From Zantedeschia hybrid cultivar (Eukaryota > Streptophyta > Magnoliopsida > Alismatales > Araceae), in assembly GCA_030544215.1 (NCBI GenBank), contig JARZZO010000003.1, positions 37,390,379 to 37,454,378 of the forward strand: a stretch of 64,000 nt of DNA. Direction: 5' to 3'. Positions 45,858-57,113 of the stretch are shown piece by piece; positions within the stretch are counted from its first letter, which is position 1; every line of letters starts with the position of its first letter. The notes under the pieces are model-generated. The model did not search any database. It was not told where the DNA came from and was given only the letters and a program-made list of their open reading frames with translations. The position numbers were made by a program, and so were the translations under genes.

Positions 45858-45929
45858 CCCACTATTTTTCGGCGATCTGTATGACCCTCTAAGATACAGA
45901 ACGGGAGATTCCGGTGATCTCCTAGTGGG
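45858..45929 (-). other. Three-way junction in the Copia 2 leader
   Basis: Plus-strand stems: CCCACTA (45858) with TAGTGGG (45923), CTGTAT with ATACAG, and GGAGAT with ATCTCC. The last stem is GGAGAC/GTCTCC in family I, a compensatory change on both sides. Confidence 0.7.
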
Positions 45930-45948
45930 GATCAGAATCCTTCGGGCA

Positions 45949-46274
45949 ACATGCATGTGACCTTGTGGTAGCACAACAAATCACATCAAGTCCCTTAGGC
46001 AGTCAACTCTTGACAGTTGTAACGTTTGCAATATCCGATCGATTTAACCCCTGAATCAGAATGACCTTGTGGTAGCACAACAAATCAATTTGATTCAGTT
46101 AAGTTTATCCATCATTACTTAGATGACATGAATTCATAGTGCAATCCTTGTGGTAGCACAACAAAACTACACTATTTGTCCATTCATCTTAATGACATCA
46201 CATGTCGTAGACCTAGTTTAATTTCTAAATCAAACAGACCTTGTGGTAGCACAACAAATCCGTTTGAGATAAGA
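45949..46274 (-). other. Four-hairpin leader array (Copia 2)
   Basis: Core CCTTGTGGTAGCACAACAAA (sense TTTGTTGTGCTACCACAAGG) at 45961, 46075, 46145 and 46239. Sense stems: ATGTGA/TCACAT; a 14-position stem with 12 pairs (CTGAATCAAATTGA/TCATTCTGATTCAG); ATAGTGTAGT/ATTGCACTAT with two G-U; and TCAAACGGA/TCTGTTTGA with one G-U. Apical TTGTG/CACAA closes a CTAC loop, one base shorter than in family I. Confidence 0.78.
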
Positions 46275-46740
46275 ATTATCCTAAGATCTATAATGATGGT
46301 GGGTTACGTGGATTATTCTTAATATCTCACGTTTACAACTTAAGTTTTAAAAGAGGGTTTTTGATTTTGATTTGTAAAAAATCATGCTATCAATAGTATT
46401 TCAATTTGAAGTATCAATATACTTAATAGAAATATATATATGATAGCATGGTCCGCAAACATCACATATATGCAGAAAAATTAAATGGGGATGATCATGG
46501 ACTGCTAAAACTACTACGGAATCATCGGAGCCAAACGATGATCCATAATAGGATCCTAATGTGAAAACAACAACACTTGTTCCATTTGATGCGAGTCCTT
46601 CCTCCAGAGGTGTCTTCAGAAGATCCCGTCCTCTTAGCTTAATCTAATACATTTAAATATGAAATTCAGGACTCGCAGGACCACAAATGTACATTTAAAC
46701 ACTAAGAAACCTTGATCTTATCAAGGGGAGTACAATCTTA
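46275..46740 (-). other. Remaining leader of Copia 2, AT-rich; breakpoint with element B
   Basis: Non-coding sequence resembling, loosely, the family-I leader beyond the hairpin array (a GATAGCATGG motif recurs). It ends near 46740-46770, where B's RT begins. No LTR or PBS remains. Confidence 0.5.
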
Positions 46741-48774
46741 TAGGAAGGTAGAAGGTACACTTGGATTAAGAGAGAGGAGGAGCATCCTCTTTGATCTATC
46801 TCTATAGATCCGTATTCTCAATACGTAGGATGCTTCTCCCAAATCCTTCATGTAGAAGTTTTTCGACAGCCAGATCTTTACTGATGACATCATAGCTACA
46901 TCATTCCCAATGAGTAGTATGTCATCTACGTAAAGAACTAGAAAAGTGACTGCACTCCCACTGGTCTTCTTGTACACACAAGGCTCATCTTCATTCTTAA
47001 TGAAGTCATAAGACTTGACAGTCTCGTCAAATCTTATGTTCCAGCTCCGGGAAGCTTGCTTCAGTCCATAAATGGACTTCTGAAACTTGCACACTTTATT
47101 TGGAGATTCTTTGGATGTGAAACCTTCTGGTTGTATCATATACACCTCTTCCTCAAGGTTACCATTGAGGAAGGCAGTCTTCACATCCATCTGCCAGATT
47201 TCATAATCAAAATGTGCAGCAATGGAGAGTAGAACTCTGATCGACTTTATCATGGCAACTGGTGAGAAAGTCTCGTCATAGTCAATTCCTTGCCTTTGAC
47301 GATATACCTTTGCCACCAACCTTGCCTTATAAGTGTCGATCCGTCCATCAGCACCGATCTTTCTCTTAAAGATCCACTTGCAACCGATGGGTGCAATACC
47401 CTCGGGCAAGTCCTCCAAGTTCCAAACTTGGTTAGTGTACATGGACTGGATTTCTGAGTTCATGGCTTCTCGCCATTTCCCGGCTTCTGGGCCTTCTATG
47501 GCCTCCTGGTAGGTTTTCGGATCATCATCCTCATTATATTGTACCTTAGACTTACCTTCAGCAATATGTCCCACATATCGTTCGGGTAGTCTAGGTACTC
47601 TACCAGATCTACGAGGATCATCTGTGTGTACCTGAACAGATTCACGAACTGATATCTCATCTGATGATAATGTAGCTGTTTGGGGATCTGGAACCTCTTC
47701 CAGTACTATTTTACTTCCACTGTTCTCCTGGAGAAGGTATTCCTCTTCCAGGAAGACAGCTTTCCTGGCGACAAACACCTTTTGTTCACCAGGATGGAAA
47801 AAATAGTATCCAAAGGTTTCCTTTGGATATCCCACAAACCTGCATTTATCAGTTCGTGATTCCAGCTTGTCTGGATCATGCCTCTTTACATGAGCAGGAC
47901 AACCCCAGACGTTAACATGTTTAAATTATGGTTTCCTGCCTTTCCATATCTCATATAAAGTAGAGGCCACAGACTTGCTGGGTACTCTGTTCAGTAGGTA
48001 TGCTGCTGACTCTAGAGCATACCCCCAGAGGGACACTGGTAATCCCGAAAAGCTCATCATGGATCGCACCATGTCCAACAAGGTGCGATTCCTCCTTTCT
48101 GATACACCATTCATCTATGGTGTATATGGAGGGGTCAGCTGAGAAAGGATACCATTATCCTTTAAGAATTGTGTGAAGTTAGTACTCAAGTATTCTCCTC
48201 CGCGATCTGATCGAAGAGCTTTAATACTCTTTCCTAACTGCTTCTCTACCTCATTCTTGAACTCCTTGAACTTCTCAAATGCTTTCGACTTGTACTTCAT
48301 TAAGTACACATAGCCGAATCTTGAGAAGTCATCGGTGAACGTGATGAAGTAAGAAAAGCTACTTTTGGCTTCGGTGGACATTGGACCACATACATCTGAA
48401 TGTATTAGTTCCAAAATATCCTTGGCACGTTCTCCATGTCTAGTAAATGGAGATTTTGCCATCTTTCCCATAAGGCAGGATTCACATGTTGCAAACGATT
48501 CATAATCAAATGTTGTTAAATAACCATGCTTATGCAACTTTTGCAACATGCTTTCGCCAATGTGCCCAAGTCTACAATGCCACATGTAGGCTTGGTTCAC
48601 ACAATTCTTGCTCTTCTTAAGAGCATTATCAATATGAAGATTGTAATAAGAAACATCTAATAGATATAGACCGTTGACTAAAGATGCTGAAGCTATTGAT
48701 TTATTACCATAATAAATCCAACAACTTTTATTCTCAATAGTCAACCTATATCCTATCTTGTCCAAACAAGATAT
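46738..48774 (-). pseudogene. Copia B integrase and RT, truncated, several stops
   Basis: Reading leftward: pre-integrase HCRLGHIGES, integrase core (HSDVCGPM, LRSDRGGEYLS), TAG at 48115-48117 (CAG in F), NGVSERRNRTLLD, TAA near 47927 (GAA in F), linker, RT start and YVDDILLIGNDV. It stops matching at KRML near 46772, followed by 11 unrelated codons. RNase H is absent. Confidence 0.85.
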
Positions 48775-49365
48775 TCATATGATGTTCTTTATTATGCTAG
48801 GAACATAGTAACAATCTTCTAATAGTAAGGTGTCTCCCGATGGAAGCTTGAGGTTTGTTGTCCCAACAGCAATCGCCGCAACTTTTGCGCCGTTTCCTAG
48901 CCTCAATTCCACCTCACCTTGTCTCAGCTTGCGCTTACTTGTCAGCATCTGCACATCATGGCAAATATGAGAAGCACATCCGGTATCCAATACCCAAGAT
49001 GTGGAATCTCTAACTGATAAGTTGATATCTATCATATAGATATCTGAAGCTTCAGACAGCTTCACTCTTCCATGAGCTTTATCATGAAGGAACTCCTTGC
49101 AGTTCTTCTTCCAGTGACCATATTGCTTATAGTAGAAGCAGTCACCCTTCACTACTCCTTTGCCTTTGTCCTTCGATCTTTTATCGTTAGCTATCATCTC
49201 TGCTTCAGGGGCATCCAATGCTGATTCAGCAAGAGGATTAGCTCCAGGGACAAAGTCAATGTGCTCAGATCTGAAGACATTCTTCAGGTTTCTGAGCCAA
49301 TCCGAGTAGATCAGGTAAGTCAAAAGGGTATCAAGTATGCCACAGAGTGGGTTATTCGACGACAT
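48775..49365 (-). pseudogene. Copia B short gag and protease
   Basis: It starts MSSNNPLCGILDTLLTYL. After about 50 residues it jumps to SALDAPEAEMIANDKRSKD, with no capsid core. The knuckle reads CFYYKQYGHWKKNC, so the second Cys is Tyr. Protease WVLDTGCASHIC is intact. The frame ends at a TGA (TCA in F) in SIIKNIISIS. Confidence 0.85.
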
Positions 49366-49456
49366 AATTCCCTACAAGAGATAAGTAAAATCTATTTAGC
49401 AGATGTTCAATTATTAAAATTTAAAACAAGACATGGTCTTCTGTTCAAGTTTAACT

Positions 49457-49528
49457 CCCACTAATTTTCGACAGACTGTATAACCCTCAGTTATACAGAA
49501 CGGGAGACGCCGACAGTCTCCTAGTGGG
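49457..49528 (-). other. Three-way junction in the Copia B leader
   Basis: CCCACTA/TAGTGGG, CTGTATAAC/GTTATACAG and GGAGAC/GTCTCC, as in F. Confidence 0.72.
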
Positions 49529-49546
49529 GATCAGAATCTCAATGAC

Positions 49547-49875
49547 TTACACTACAGCCTTGTGGATAGCACAATAAACTGTAATACAATCAAAGAGCAC
49601 CCAACTCATGGGACTTGCAACTCCTTGCAATATCTGATCATGGCTTCGGTCCCCAGATATTTAATGGCCTTGTGGATAGCACAACAAAATATTAATTCTG
49701 GTCTAAGCTAACCATCATTACACGACGAGCAAAGATTTGCATGCAGCCCTTGTGGATAGCACAACAAAGCTATATGGTTCCTCTACCCCGATCATATAGG
49801 CATCTAATGCCATAGCTATAGTTTCTCCTCCCAATTAAGCAGGCCTTGTGGATAGCACAACAAACCTGCCTAAAG
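49547..49875 (-). other. Four-hairpin leader array (B)
   Basis: Cores at 49558, 49668, 49748 and 49844 (CCTTGTGGATAGCACAACAA in plus). The first stem keeps pairing through three G-U wobbles in sense RNA. The second stem has lost two pairs. Confidence 0.75.
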
Positions 49876-52115
49876 TGATTCGAATCCTATGACTATAATG
49901 ATGGTGGACCATGCGGTAAGTTCTTAACTACTCGCATTACAGCTTAGAGTTTATCTGAGGGTATTTAGATAACTTTTATCTTGGTCTCTCCTAGGTAATA
50001 GTATAAAAATATATCGTATATATTTAGTAAATACTATACCTGCTTAGATTCATAATCAAAAGAAAACAATGCATCTCATACATGTCATTAGTGTGGTCAT
50101 GGATAGCATGGTGGGTTTGACTGGAGCCAACAGTCAAACGCACACACAATCTAACATAACATTTACATTAGATAAACCTGCAAACACATAGGCAAAGGAT
50201 CTTCATCTTTTCGCCTTCCTGGTTGCAGCTGTGGATCGTCCTCGCTCCTTCCTCGGTTGCCTCGATCAGATTACATTAATTCTAGAATTACCTGTAATTA
50301 GAAGAGAGCCTTATGGCGAGTACAAGAGAGAGGGAGGTAGAAATACATCGGAGTATGAGAGAGAGAGGTGTGTAGACCTCTATTTATTAACAATTAATAG
50401 ACAATCATACAACCACGATCCACACAATCCATTCATCACATGAACAATTAAATAAGTGCATATCCAAGACCACGGTGTGTTTTAAACATTCCACACATGA
50501 TTCAGCGGATCACATGGCTAAAATAAATGAGTTTTCAAAATAAATAAGTTTTGGCTTTCAAAAAACTGGAATCCAATCAAAATTGGTATTTGAATTTCGA
50601 AAACTCATTTAATTAACTTAACATGCAATTAAATCAAAATTTGAAAGCAATAAACATACATCACATGTGCACACACTCCAAATTAATAATTCCAGATTAT
50701 TCCATGCAAATTAGAACAATTCTAATAATCTAACATTTAGATTAAACCACATTAATAATCTAACAATTAGACTATTAATGACTAATCTACCTCTTAGACT
50801 AGTCCATTAAAGTTAATTAATAATTTAACACTTAAATTAATAATCAACTATAATTCATTATTAATCACTAACCTAACACTTAGATTATCCAATTAATACA
50901 TGTTAATCACTAATTTAACCATTATACTAATAATTAACACTTATTAATTATCAACTATTAATCTAACTCTTAGATTTTTAGCTTAATATTAATTATTAGT
51001 TTAACACTTAAACTAATAACTAATAACTCCTAATTAAACCTTTATATTAGTTAATTAAAACTAATTATCAATTTAACATTTAAACTGACAATCAATTCCA
51101 GTTAACTAATAATTACTAACTTAACACTTAAGTTAGACAATTAAAATTAATTATTAATTTAACATTTAAATTAATAACCAATTCCAATTATTAACAACAC
51201 TTTGGTAATTAAAATGATTCTATAATCATATTGCCCAAATAAGTAAAATTTGATAATAATTAAAATTTCAAAACAATTTTGAAATCAAATTATAATCTAA
51301 TTTAATTATTAAATGAGCAAAAGGGGTTTTAATAGAATAAATGGGTTTAATTGGGATTAAATAGGGACCTAAAAATTGGGGGGTAATAAAAGAAATGGGC
51401 CCAGCCCATTTGGCCCGAGCCGGGCTCAGCCCCTGTTGAGCCAAGGTCGAACCAGGTGCCAGCCTGGGCTCGGCCTGGCTAGCAGGGACCCTGGCCCGTC
51501 CACGGCCGGTCGGACCGGCCCGCGGTGGACCGGCCCCCCCTTCGTCCTCAACCCAGCAACCCGACCCCTTAAACCTGCAAACCCTAGTTGCAGCGGCGGC
51601 GGGGCTCGTGCAGCGGCGGCGCCGACCGGCGGCCGGGCCCCCGGCGCCGGCCGGTGACAACCCCATCGCCGGCGGGCTCTCCGGCGCCGGCGAGGGTCTA
51701 GATAGGCTTCAGACAAACCCCTTTCATGGGGTTTTTTCTGGTTTTTCATAAAACCCAAGAACAAGAAGAAGATGGGGGGTTCTCCGGCCATAAATAGCGG
51801 CTCTCCAGGGTCGACTTTGAAGCCCACAGTGATCATCCATGTCTCTAGGATGAATCGGGGTTGGGCCACCTCCCCAACGCTTGGGGAAGCAAGATTGAAG
51901 CCGCCAAGAACAACGGCTCTTCATCCAATGAAGAACACAAATAAGCCCCAAAAAAAAAAAATCGAAAAATTACAAAATTGAATTATCAAAATTATTCATA
52001 AAATCTGTGTTCATCTTATGAACACGGATCCAGCAAAAAAATCAAATTATAAGCATGGAATAATACACAGAAAAATTAATTTCGGAATCCGAAACGGGAC
52101 GAGAAACAGTGGAAC
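49876..52115 (-). other. Long leader of Copia B: AT-rich then GC-rich segment
   Basis: 49900-51360 is AT-rich with many short TTAATTA-like repeats. 51380-51960 is GC-rich with runs like CCGGCGCCGG. Open frames there are low-complexity and I do not call them genes. C has a homologous but strongly diverged copy at 56190-56940. Confidence 0.65.
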
Positions 52116-52130
52116 CTGGTTCTGATACCA
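52116..52130 (-). promoter_or_regulatory. Primer binding site of Copia B
   Basis: Minus strand TGGTATCAGAACCAG, one base inside the LTR; an initiator-Met tRNA site with one change (GAACC for GAGCC). Confidence 0.88.
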
Positions 52131-52131
52131 C

Positions 52132-53684
52132 TGTTGGGATTTCTCGGGTTTCTCCGGATCGCTCACGTAGCAGAAAATAAAATATTAAACAGCGATCTGT
52201 TCCCGTTTCGAAAAACTAAACCTACGATTATCAGATAATCGATTCTCACCGTGTACGGATTCGAATCCGCAACCGTTCGGTTCCGTCGGTGCCACACCGC
52301 AACCCGCGCAAGTGCCCGGCCTCTATTGAAGTCCACGCGATCCACCTCGCGATGGATATCCTCACGTTCCTCATTCTTCGCAGCCCACGAAACCTTCGCC
52401 GGTCACCGCAACGATCCCCGCAACGCGCGGACGATTTCCCGTCGAACGGGATTCGGAGAAGCGGAGGAACAAATCTGGATCTGTCCGGACGCCAGAGAGA
52501 GAGAGAAACAGAAGAGGGGCGGCTAGGGTTAGTAGCAGCTTGGCCTGCTCAGCCCGTTCGCTATGTTTTATACTAACCGCACGGTTTTTCATAAAAACCC
52601 CCGGTGTATATAAAACCCACTTATTTATCCATCGCCTTGAGAATCATTTGCGTGTGACCCTCTAGGCCCAAGTACCAGTTCAGTTAATGGCCCAACAAGC
52701 CCAGTGACTCCTCACTAACTTTATTAATCAATTAATAACCCTTTATTAATTAATTAATTAATCGAATTGATGTCGCACATTGAATTCGACCGGGCCTCCG
52801 ATCACGTTGGGTGCCAAGCAACACCGCGTGAACCCGGAAGGTATTGGGGTTAAGTAACCCACTCTTGGAACCTTTCCACCGACAGTTACCGCGTGGATAT
52901 AATCCTTCATTCGTACAATGCTTTCGAGTCAACTCAGGGTATGGCGAGTTGTCAAACCCTAACCGGTCGACTCACTTGGATTGGATGCCGCTGATGAATA
53001 TCGGAAAACTCCTTTCCCGATATTATCGTCCGCCCTGGCCAGGGACTTCCGCGCATCCTTCCTAGAGCATTATCTCTCTAAGTATCGAGAGCGAATGATT
53101 CTTTATTGACACACAATTCCCTTCGACGGTATTCCGCTGTACCCAATCTTTGGCGTATTAGAATCCCATGGCTAGAGATTCGTAAACCAAGGTCAAAGCA
53201 CAGAAGTCCACAGACAAGGTGTCCTTGGTGTCTCAGGTCCGAGGACCATCTACGCAACTGCGACAATAGAATCAAGCTGGTTGACAGTAAGGTACAATAC
53301 CATCCAGCGATTCAATCGGATCAATTCAATGAACTCATTCTCCAATGAGCACCTAGAGATTCGCCTTAATGTCTCCATACAAGTGACTTATGAGATCAGT
53401 CACCCTCATCATATGAGCAGGAGTAATCTGTACTAGTCTAACCGGATATCCGATGTCTTTCTCGGATATTCTCCGACTATGAACAATTAAGAATATGTGT
53501 GTTAAAGTGATCAGTCTCATTAGTATGATCTCATCATAATCTGATCACTATAGCACATACTCACGGACTTCATTATGAAACGTTAATTAATGCGATTTAC
53601 ACATAATGAATATTATGCCATTATATTAATAAATGAACGAGATTTACATAGTCAGATTGGCATGTAGGCCGCCTAAAACAAACA
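52132..53684 (-). repeat. 5' LTR of Copia B
   Basis: 1553 bp, TGTTGGGATTTCTCGG to CTAAAACAAACA in plus. The PBS on its left shows it is B's 5' LTR. On its right it touches GATATGATGTTC of C's protease region. GATAT would be half of B's target duplication. Confidence 0.85.
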
Positions 53685-54274
53685 GATATGATGTTCTTTA
53701 TTATGCTAAGAACATAATAACAATCTTTTAAAAGTAAGGCGTCTCCTGATGGAAGCCTGAGGTTTGTTGTCCCAACAGCAATCGCCGCAACTTTTGCGCC
53801 GTTTCCTAGCCTCAATTCCACCTCACCTTGTCTCAGCTTACACTTACTTGTCAGCATCTGTTTATCATGACAGATATGAGAAGCACATCCGGTATCCAAT
53901 ACCCAAGATGTGGAATCTCTAACTGACAAGTTGATATCTATCATATAGATATCTGAAGTTTCAAACAGCTTCACTCTTCCATGAGCTTCATCGTTAAGGA
54001 ACTCCTTGCAGTTCCTCTTCCAGAGACCATACTGCTTATAGTAGAAGCAGTCACCCTTCATTACTCTTTTGCCTTTGTCCTTCGATCCTTTATCGTTAGC
54101 TATCATCTCTGCTTCAGGGGCATCCAATGCCGATTCAGCAGGAGGATCAGCTTCAGGGACTAAGTCAATGTGCTCAGATCTGAAGACATTCTTCAGGTTT
54201 CTGAACCAATCCGAGTAGATCAGGTAAGTCAAAAGGGCATCAAGTATGCCGCGGAGTGGGTTATTCGACGACAT
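53685..54274 (-). pseudogene. Copia C short gag and partial protease
   Basis: MSSNNPLRGILDALLTYL start, the same internal gag deletion as B, and knuckle CFYYKQYGLWKRNC (second Cys to Tyr as in B, plus His to Leu). Protease WVLDTGCASHIC is present, ending at SIIKNIIS where B's LTR begins. About 20 codons of LTR read-through follow in the open frame. Confidence 0.85.
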
Positions 54275-54300
54275 AATTCCCTACTGGAGATAAGTAAACT

Positions 54301-54372
54301 CCCACTAATTTTCGACGGACTGTATAACCCTCAGTTATATAGAACGGGAGACGTCGACAGTCTCCTAGTGGG
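54301..54372 (-). other. Three-way junction in the Copia C leader
   Basis: CCCACTA/TAGTGGG, GGAGAC/GTCTCC and CTGTATAAC with GTTATATAG: one pair weakened by a change. It lies only ~27 bases from the gag ATG because ~60 bases are deleted. Confidence 0.7.
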
Positions 54373-54390
54373 GATCAGAATCTCAATGAC

Positions 54391-54718
54391 TTGCACTACA
54401 GCCTTGTGGATAGCACAACAAACTGTAATACAATAAAAAAGCACCCAACTCATGGGACTTGCAACTCCTTACAATATCTGATCATGGCTTCGGTCCCCAG
54501 AGATTTAATGGCCTTGTGGATAGCACAACAAACCATTAATTCTGGTCTAAGCTAACCATCGTTACGCAACGAGCATAGATTTGCATGCAGCCCCTGTGGA
54601 TAGCACAACAAAGCTACATGGTTCCTCTACCCCGATCATATAGGCATCTAATGCCATAGCCACAGTTTCTCCTCCCAATTAAGCAGGCCTTGTGGATAGC
54701 ACAACAAACCTGCCTAAA
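54391..54718 (-). other. Four-hairpin leader array (C)
   Basis: Cores at 54402, 54512, 54592 (with CCCTGTGG) and 54688. Stem arms match those of F (for example TTGTATTACAG/CTGTAGTGCAA in sense, and a perfect TTAATGG/CCATTAA). Confidence 0.77.
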
Positions 54719-57096
54719 GTGATTCGAATCCTATGACTATAACGATGGTGGACCACGCGGTAAGTTCCTAACTACTCGCGTTACGGCTTAGAGTTTATCT
54801 GAGGGTATTTAGATAACTTTTATCTTGGTCTCTCCTAGGTGATAGTATAAAAATATATCGTATATATTTAGTAAGTACTATACCTGCTTTGATTCATAAT
54901 CAAAATAAAACAATGCATCTCATACATGTCATTAGTGTGGTCATGGATAGCACAGTGGGTTTGACTGGAGCCAACAGTCAAACGTACACACAATCTAACA
55001 CAACAATTATATTAGATAACCTGCAAGTATATAGGCAAGAGATCTCCATCTTTTCGCCTTCCTGGTTGCAGCTGTGGATCGTCCTCGCTCCTTCCTCGGT
55101 TGCCCCGATCATATTACATTAATTCTAGAATTACATGTAATTAGAAGAGAGCATTATAGTGAGTACAAGAGAGAGGGAGGTAGAAATACATCAGAGAATG
55201 AGAGAGGGAGAGATACGCAGATCTCTATTTATTAACAATTAATAAACATCCATCATTTATCCACGATCCACACAAACACATCATTCATCTCATGAACAAT
55301 TAAATAAGTGCATATCCATGACCACGGTGTGTTTTAAACATCCCACACATGATTCAGCGCATCACATAGCTAAAATAAAAGAGTTTTCAAAATCTATAAT
55401 TTTGGCTTTCAAAAAGCATGGGATCCAATCAAAATTGGTATTTGAATTTTGAAAAACTCATTTATTAATTATCTTAACATGCAATTAAATCAAAATTTAA
55501 AAGCAATAAACACACATCACATGTGTACACACTCCGAATTAATAATTCATAATTATTCCATGCCAATTAGAACACTTCTAATAATCTAACACTTAGATTA
55601 AACCCCATTAATAATCTAACAATTAGACTATTAATACAAATCTAACTCTTAGACTAGTCCAATAAAGCTAATTAATAATTTAACACTTAAATCATTAATT
55701 AACTCTAATTATTAATTAACTACTAATCTAACTCTTAGATTAGATAATTAAAGTTATCATTAATTTAACTATTAAATTAATGACTAACAAGATTAAACAA
55801 GGACTACTAATTTAACATTTAAATTAGTCATTTAAGTTAATTATTAATTTAACAATTAAATTAATAACTAACTTACAAATAAATTAACAATTAGTTGAAA
55901 TAATAATTTAATAATCTAACTATTAGACTAATAATTATTAATTACTAATTTAACTATTAAATTAGTTTTATTAAGATTAATTATTAGTTTAACCATTAAA
56001 CTAACAATTAACATTAATCATTTAACAACTAAATGTTAATCAAAATTGATTAAAAATCATTAATAAGCCCATTTAAATAAAATTGAATAATGATTTAATT
56101 ATCTCAAAACAGATTTTGAATTTCAAATTAAATTCAATTTTATTTCTAATTTAAATGGGAAAGTTGGGGTTTAGGGAGTTTAAATAAAAAGAGGGAAAAT
56201 GGGGTTAATAGGGTATATGGGCTCGGCCCGGTTAGCCCGAGCCCTGGCTCGAACCCTGCTGAGCCAGGGTTCGAACCAGGCGCCGAACTGTTGGGCGCCT
56301 GGGCTCGGCCCGGGCCAGTAGGGAACCCGGCCGGGTTGGATCTTCTGTGGCCCGGTCGGACCGGCCCACCCCAACAAACCCGACGCCCCCCCCTTTCCTC
56401 AACCTGAAACCCTAAGTGGGTTCCTGTAGGAAACGGCGGCGGGGTTTGGTGCAAGGGCTCCGGTGGCCGGCGCTCCGGCCCAGTCCGGCCACGCCGGCGA
56501 TGCCTCGGCGCCAACGGCCCCTTCCAGCACCGTCAGGACCCCTTTCTACTCCAACCTGCAGCAACAGCATGTGCCCCATTGAAGCAGGCCGCCGGTTGCA
56601 AGGACCCTCCGGCGGCGGCACACCCTCCGGCTACCGGCTGCCCGGCCCCGCCGGCGCTGGCCGGCAATACCCCCGGCGCCGGTGGGCACGCCGGAGGTCC
56701 ACAAAAATTACCCGAGCCCCTCATCTTCTTCGAAAATTTCTGGTTTTTCAAAACCGGAAGATGAGGAAGAAGGGCCCAATCCGGCCACCTCCAGCGGGTT
56801 CTCCGGCGATGGTCTTGCTACCCGGAGGTGTCCAACAACTCCTTGGATAATCCAGGGTCTTGGCCCCGCCTCCCCAACGCTTGGGGATCCCGTATGAAGC
56901 CGCCGAAAAACTCCCCATTCTTCGTCCCACGAAGAACTCAAAACCCCAAATTAATTTCGAAAAATTGTAAGAAAATAATCTGATTAACTGTGTTCATCGC
57001 ATGAACATAGATCCAACGATTAATCGAAGTTACAGCATGGAATAACTCATGAAAAAATTAATTTCGGAGATCGAAACGGAACGAGACACAGCGCAA
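54719..57096 (-). other. Long leader of Copia C
   Basis: AT-rich to about 56150, then a GC-rich stretch to about 56940 with low-complexity frames, then AT-rich to the PBS. No gene recognised. Confidence 0.65.
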
Positions 57097-57112
57097 CCTG
57101 GCTCTGATACCA
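57097..57112 (-). promoter_or_regulatory. Primer binding site of Copia C
   Basis: Minus strand TGGTATCAGAGCCAGG, one base inside the LTR; a full-length initiator-Met tRNA match. Confidence 0.92.
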
Positions 57113-57113
57113 C

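Larger units (their letters stand above)
30890..46740 (-). mobile_element. Family-II Copia element 2, split by a nested Gypsy element
   Basis: The 3' LTR (30890-32476), RNase H, RT and part of integrase run to 34491. The rest of integrase, protease, gag and the structured leader continue from 43928 after the nested Gypsy. The 5' LTR and PBS are missing; the leader fades near 46740 where another Copia's RT begins. Confidence 0.85.
46741..53684 (-). mobile_element. Family-I Copia element B, lacking its 3' end
   Basis: 5' LTR (53684-52132), PBS, long leader, short gag, protease, integrase and RT up to about 46770. Late RT, RNase H and the 3' LTR are missing. Its outer LTR end abuts protease sequence of element C, suggesting B inserted into C. 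Confidence 0.8.

Noticed and set aside
51268..51869. Several overlapping frames in the GC-rich leader block of B
   Set aside because: Low-complexity Pro/Gly/Arg/Ala content, open on both strands, not conserved with C.
52132..53684. Treating this LTR as the 3' LTR of element C
   Set aside because: The PBS on its left makes it B's 5' LTR; contact with C's protease is better explained by insertion.
56146..56941. Overlapping frames in the GC-rich leader of C
   Set aside because: Same composition effect; no frame is shared with B.
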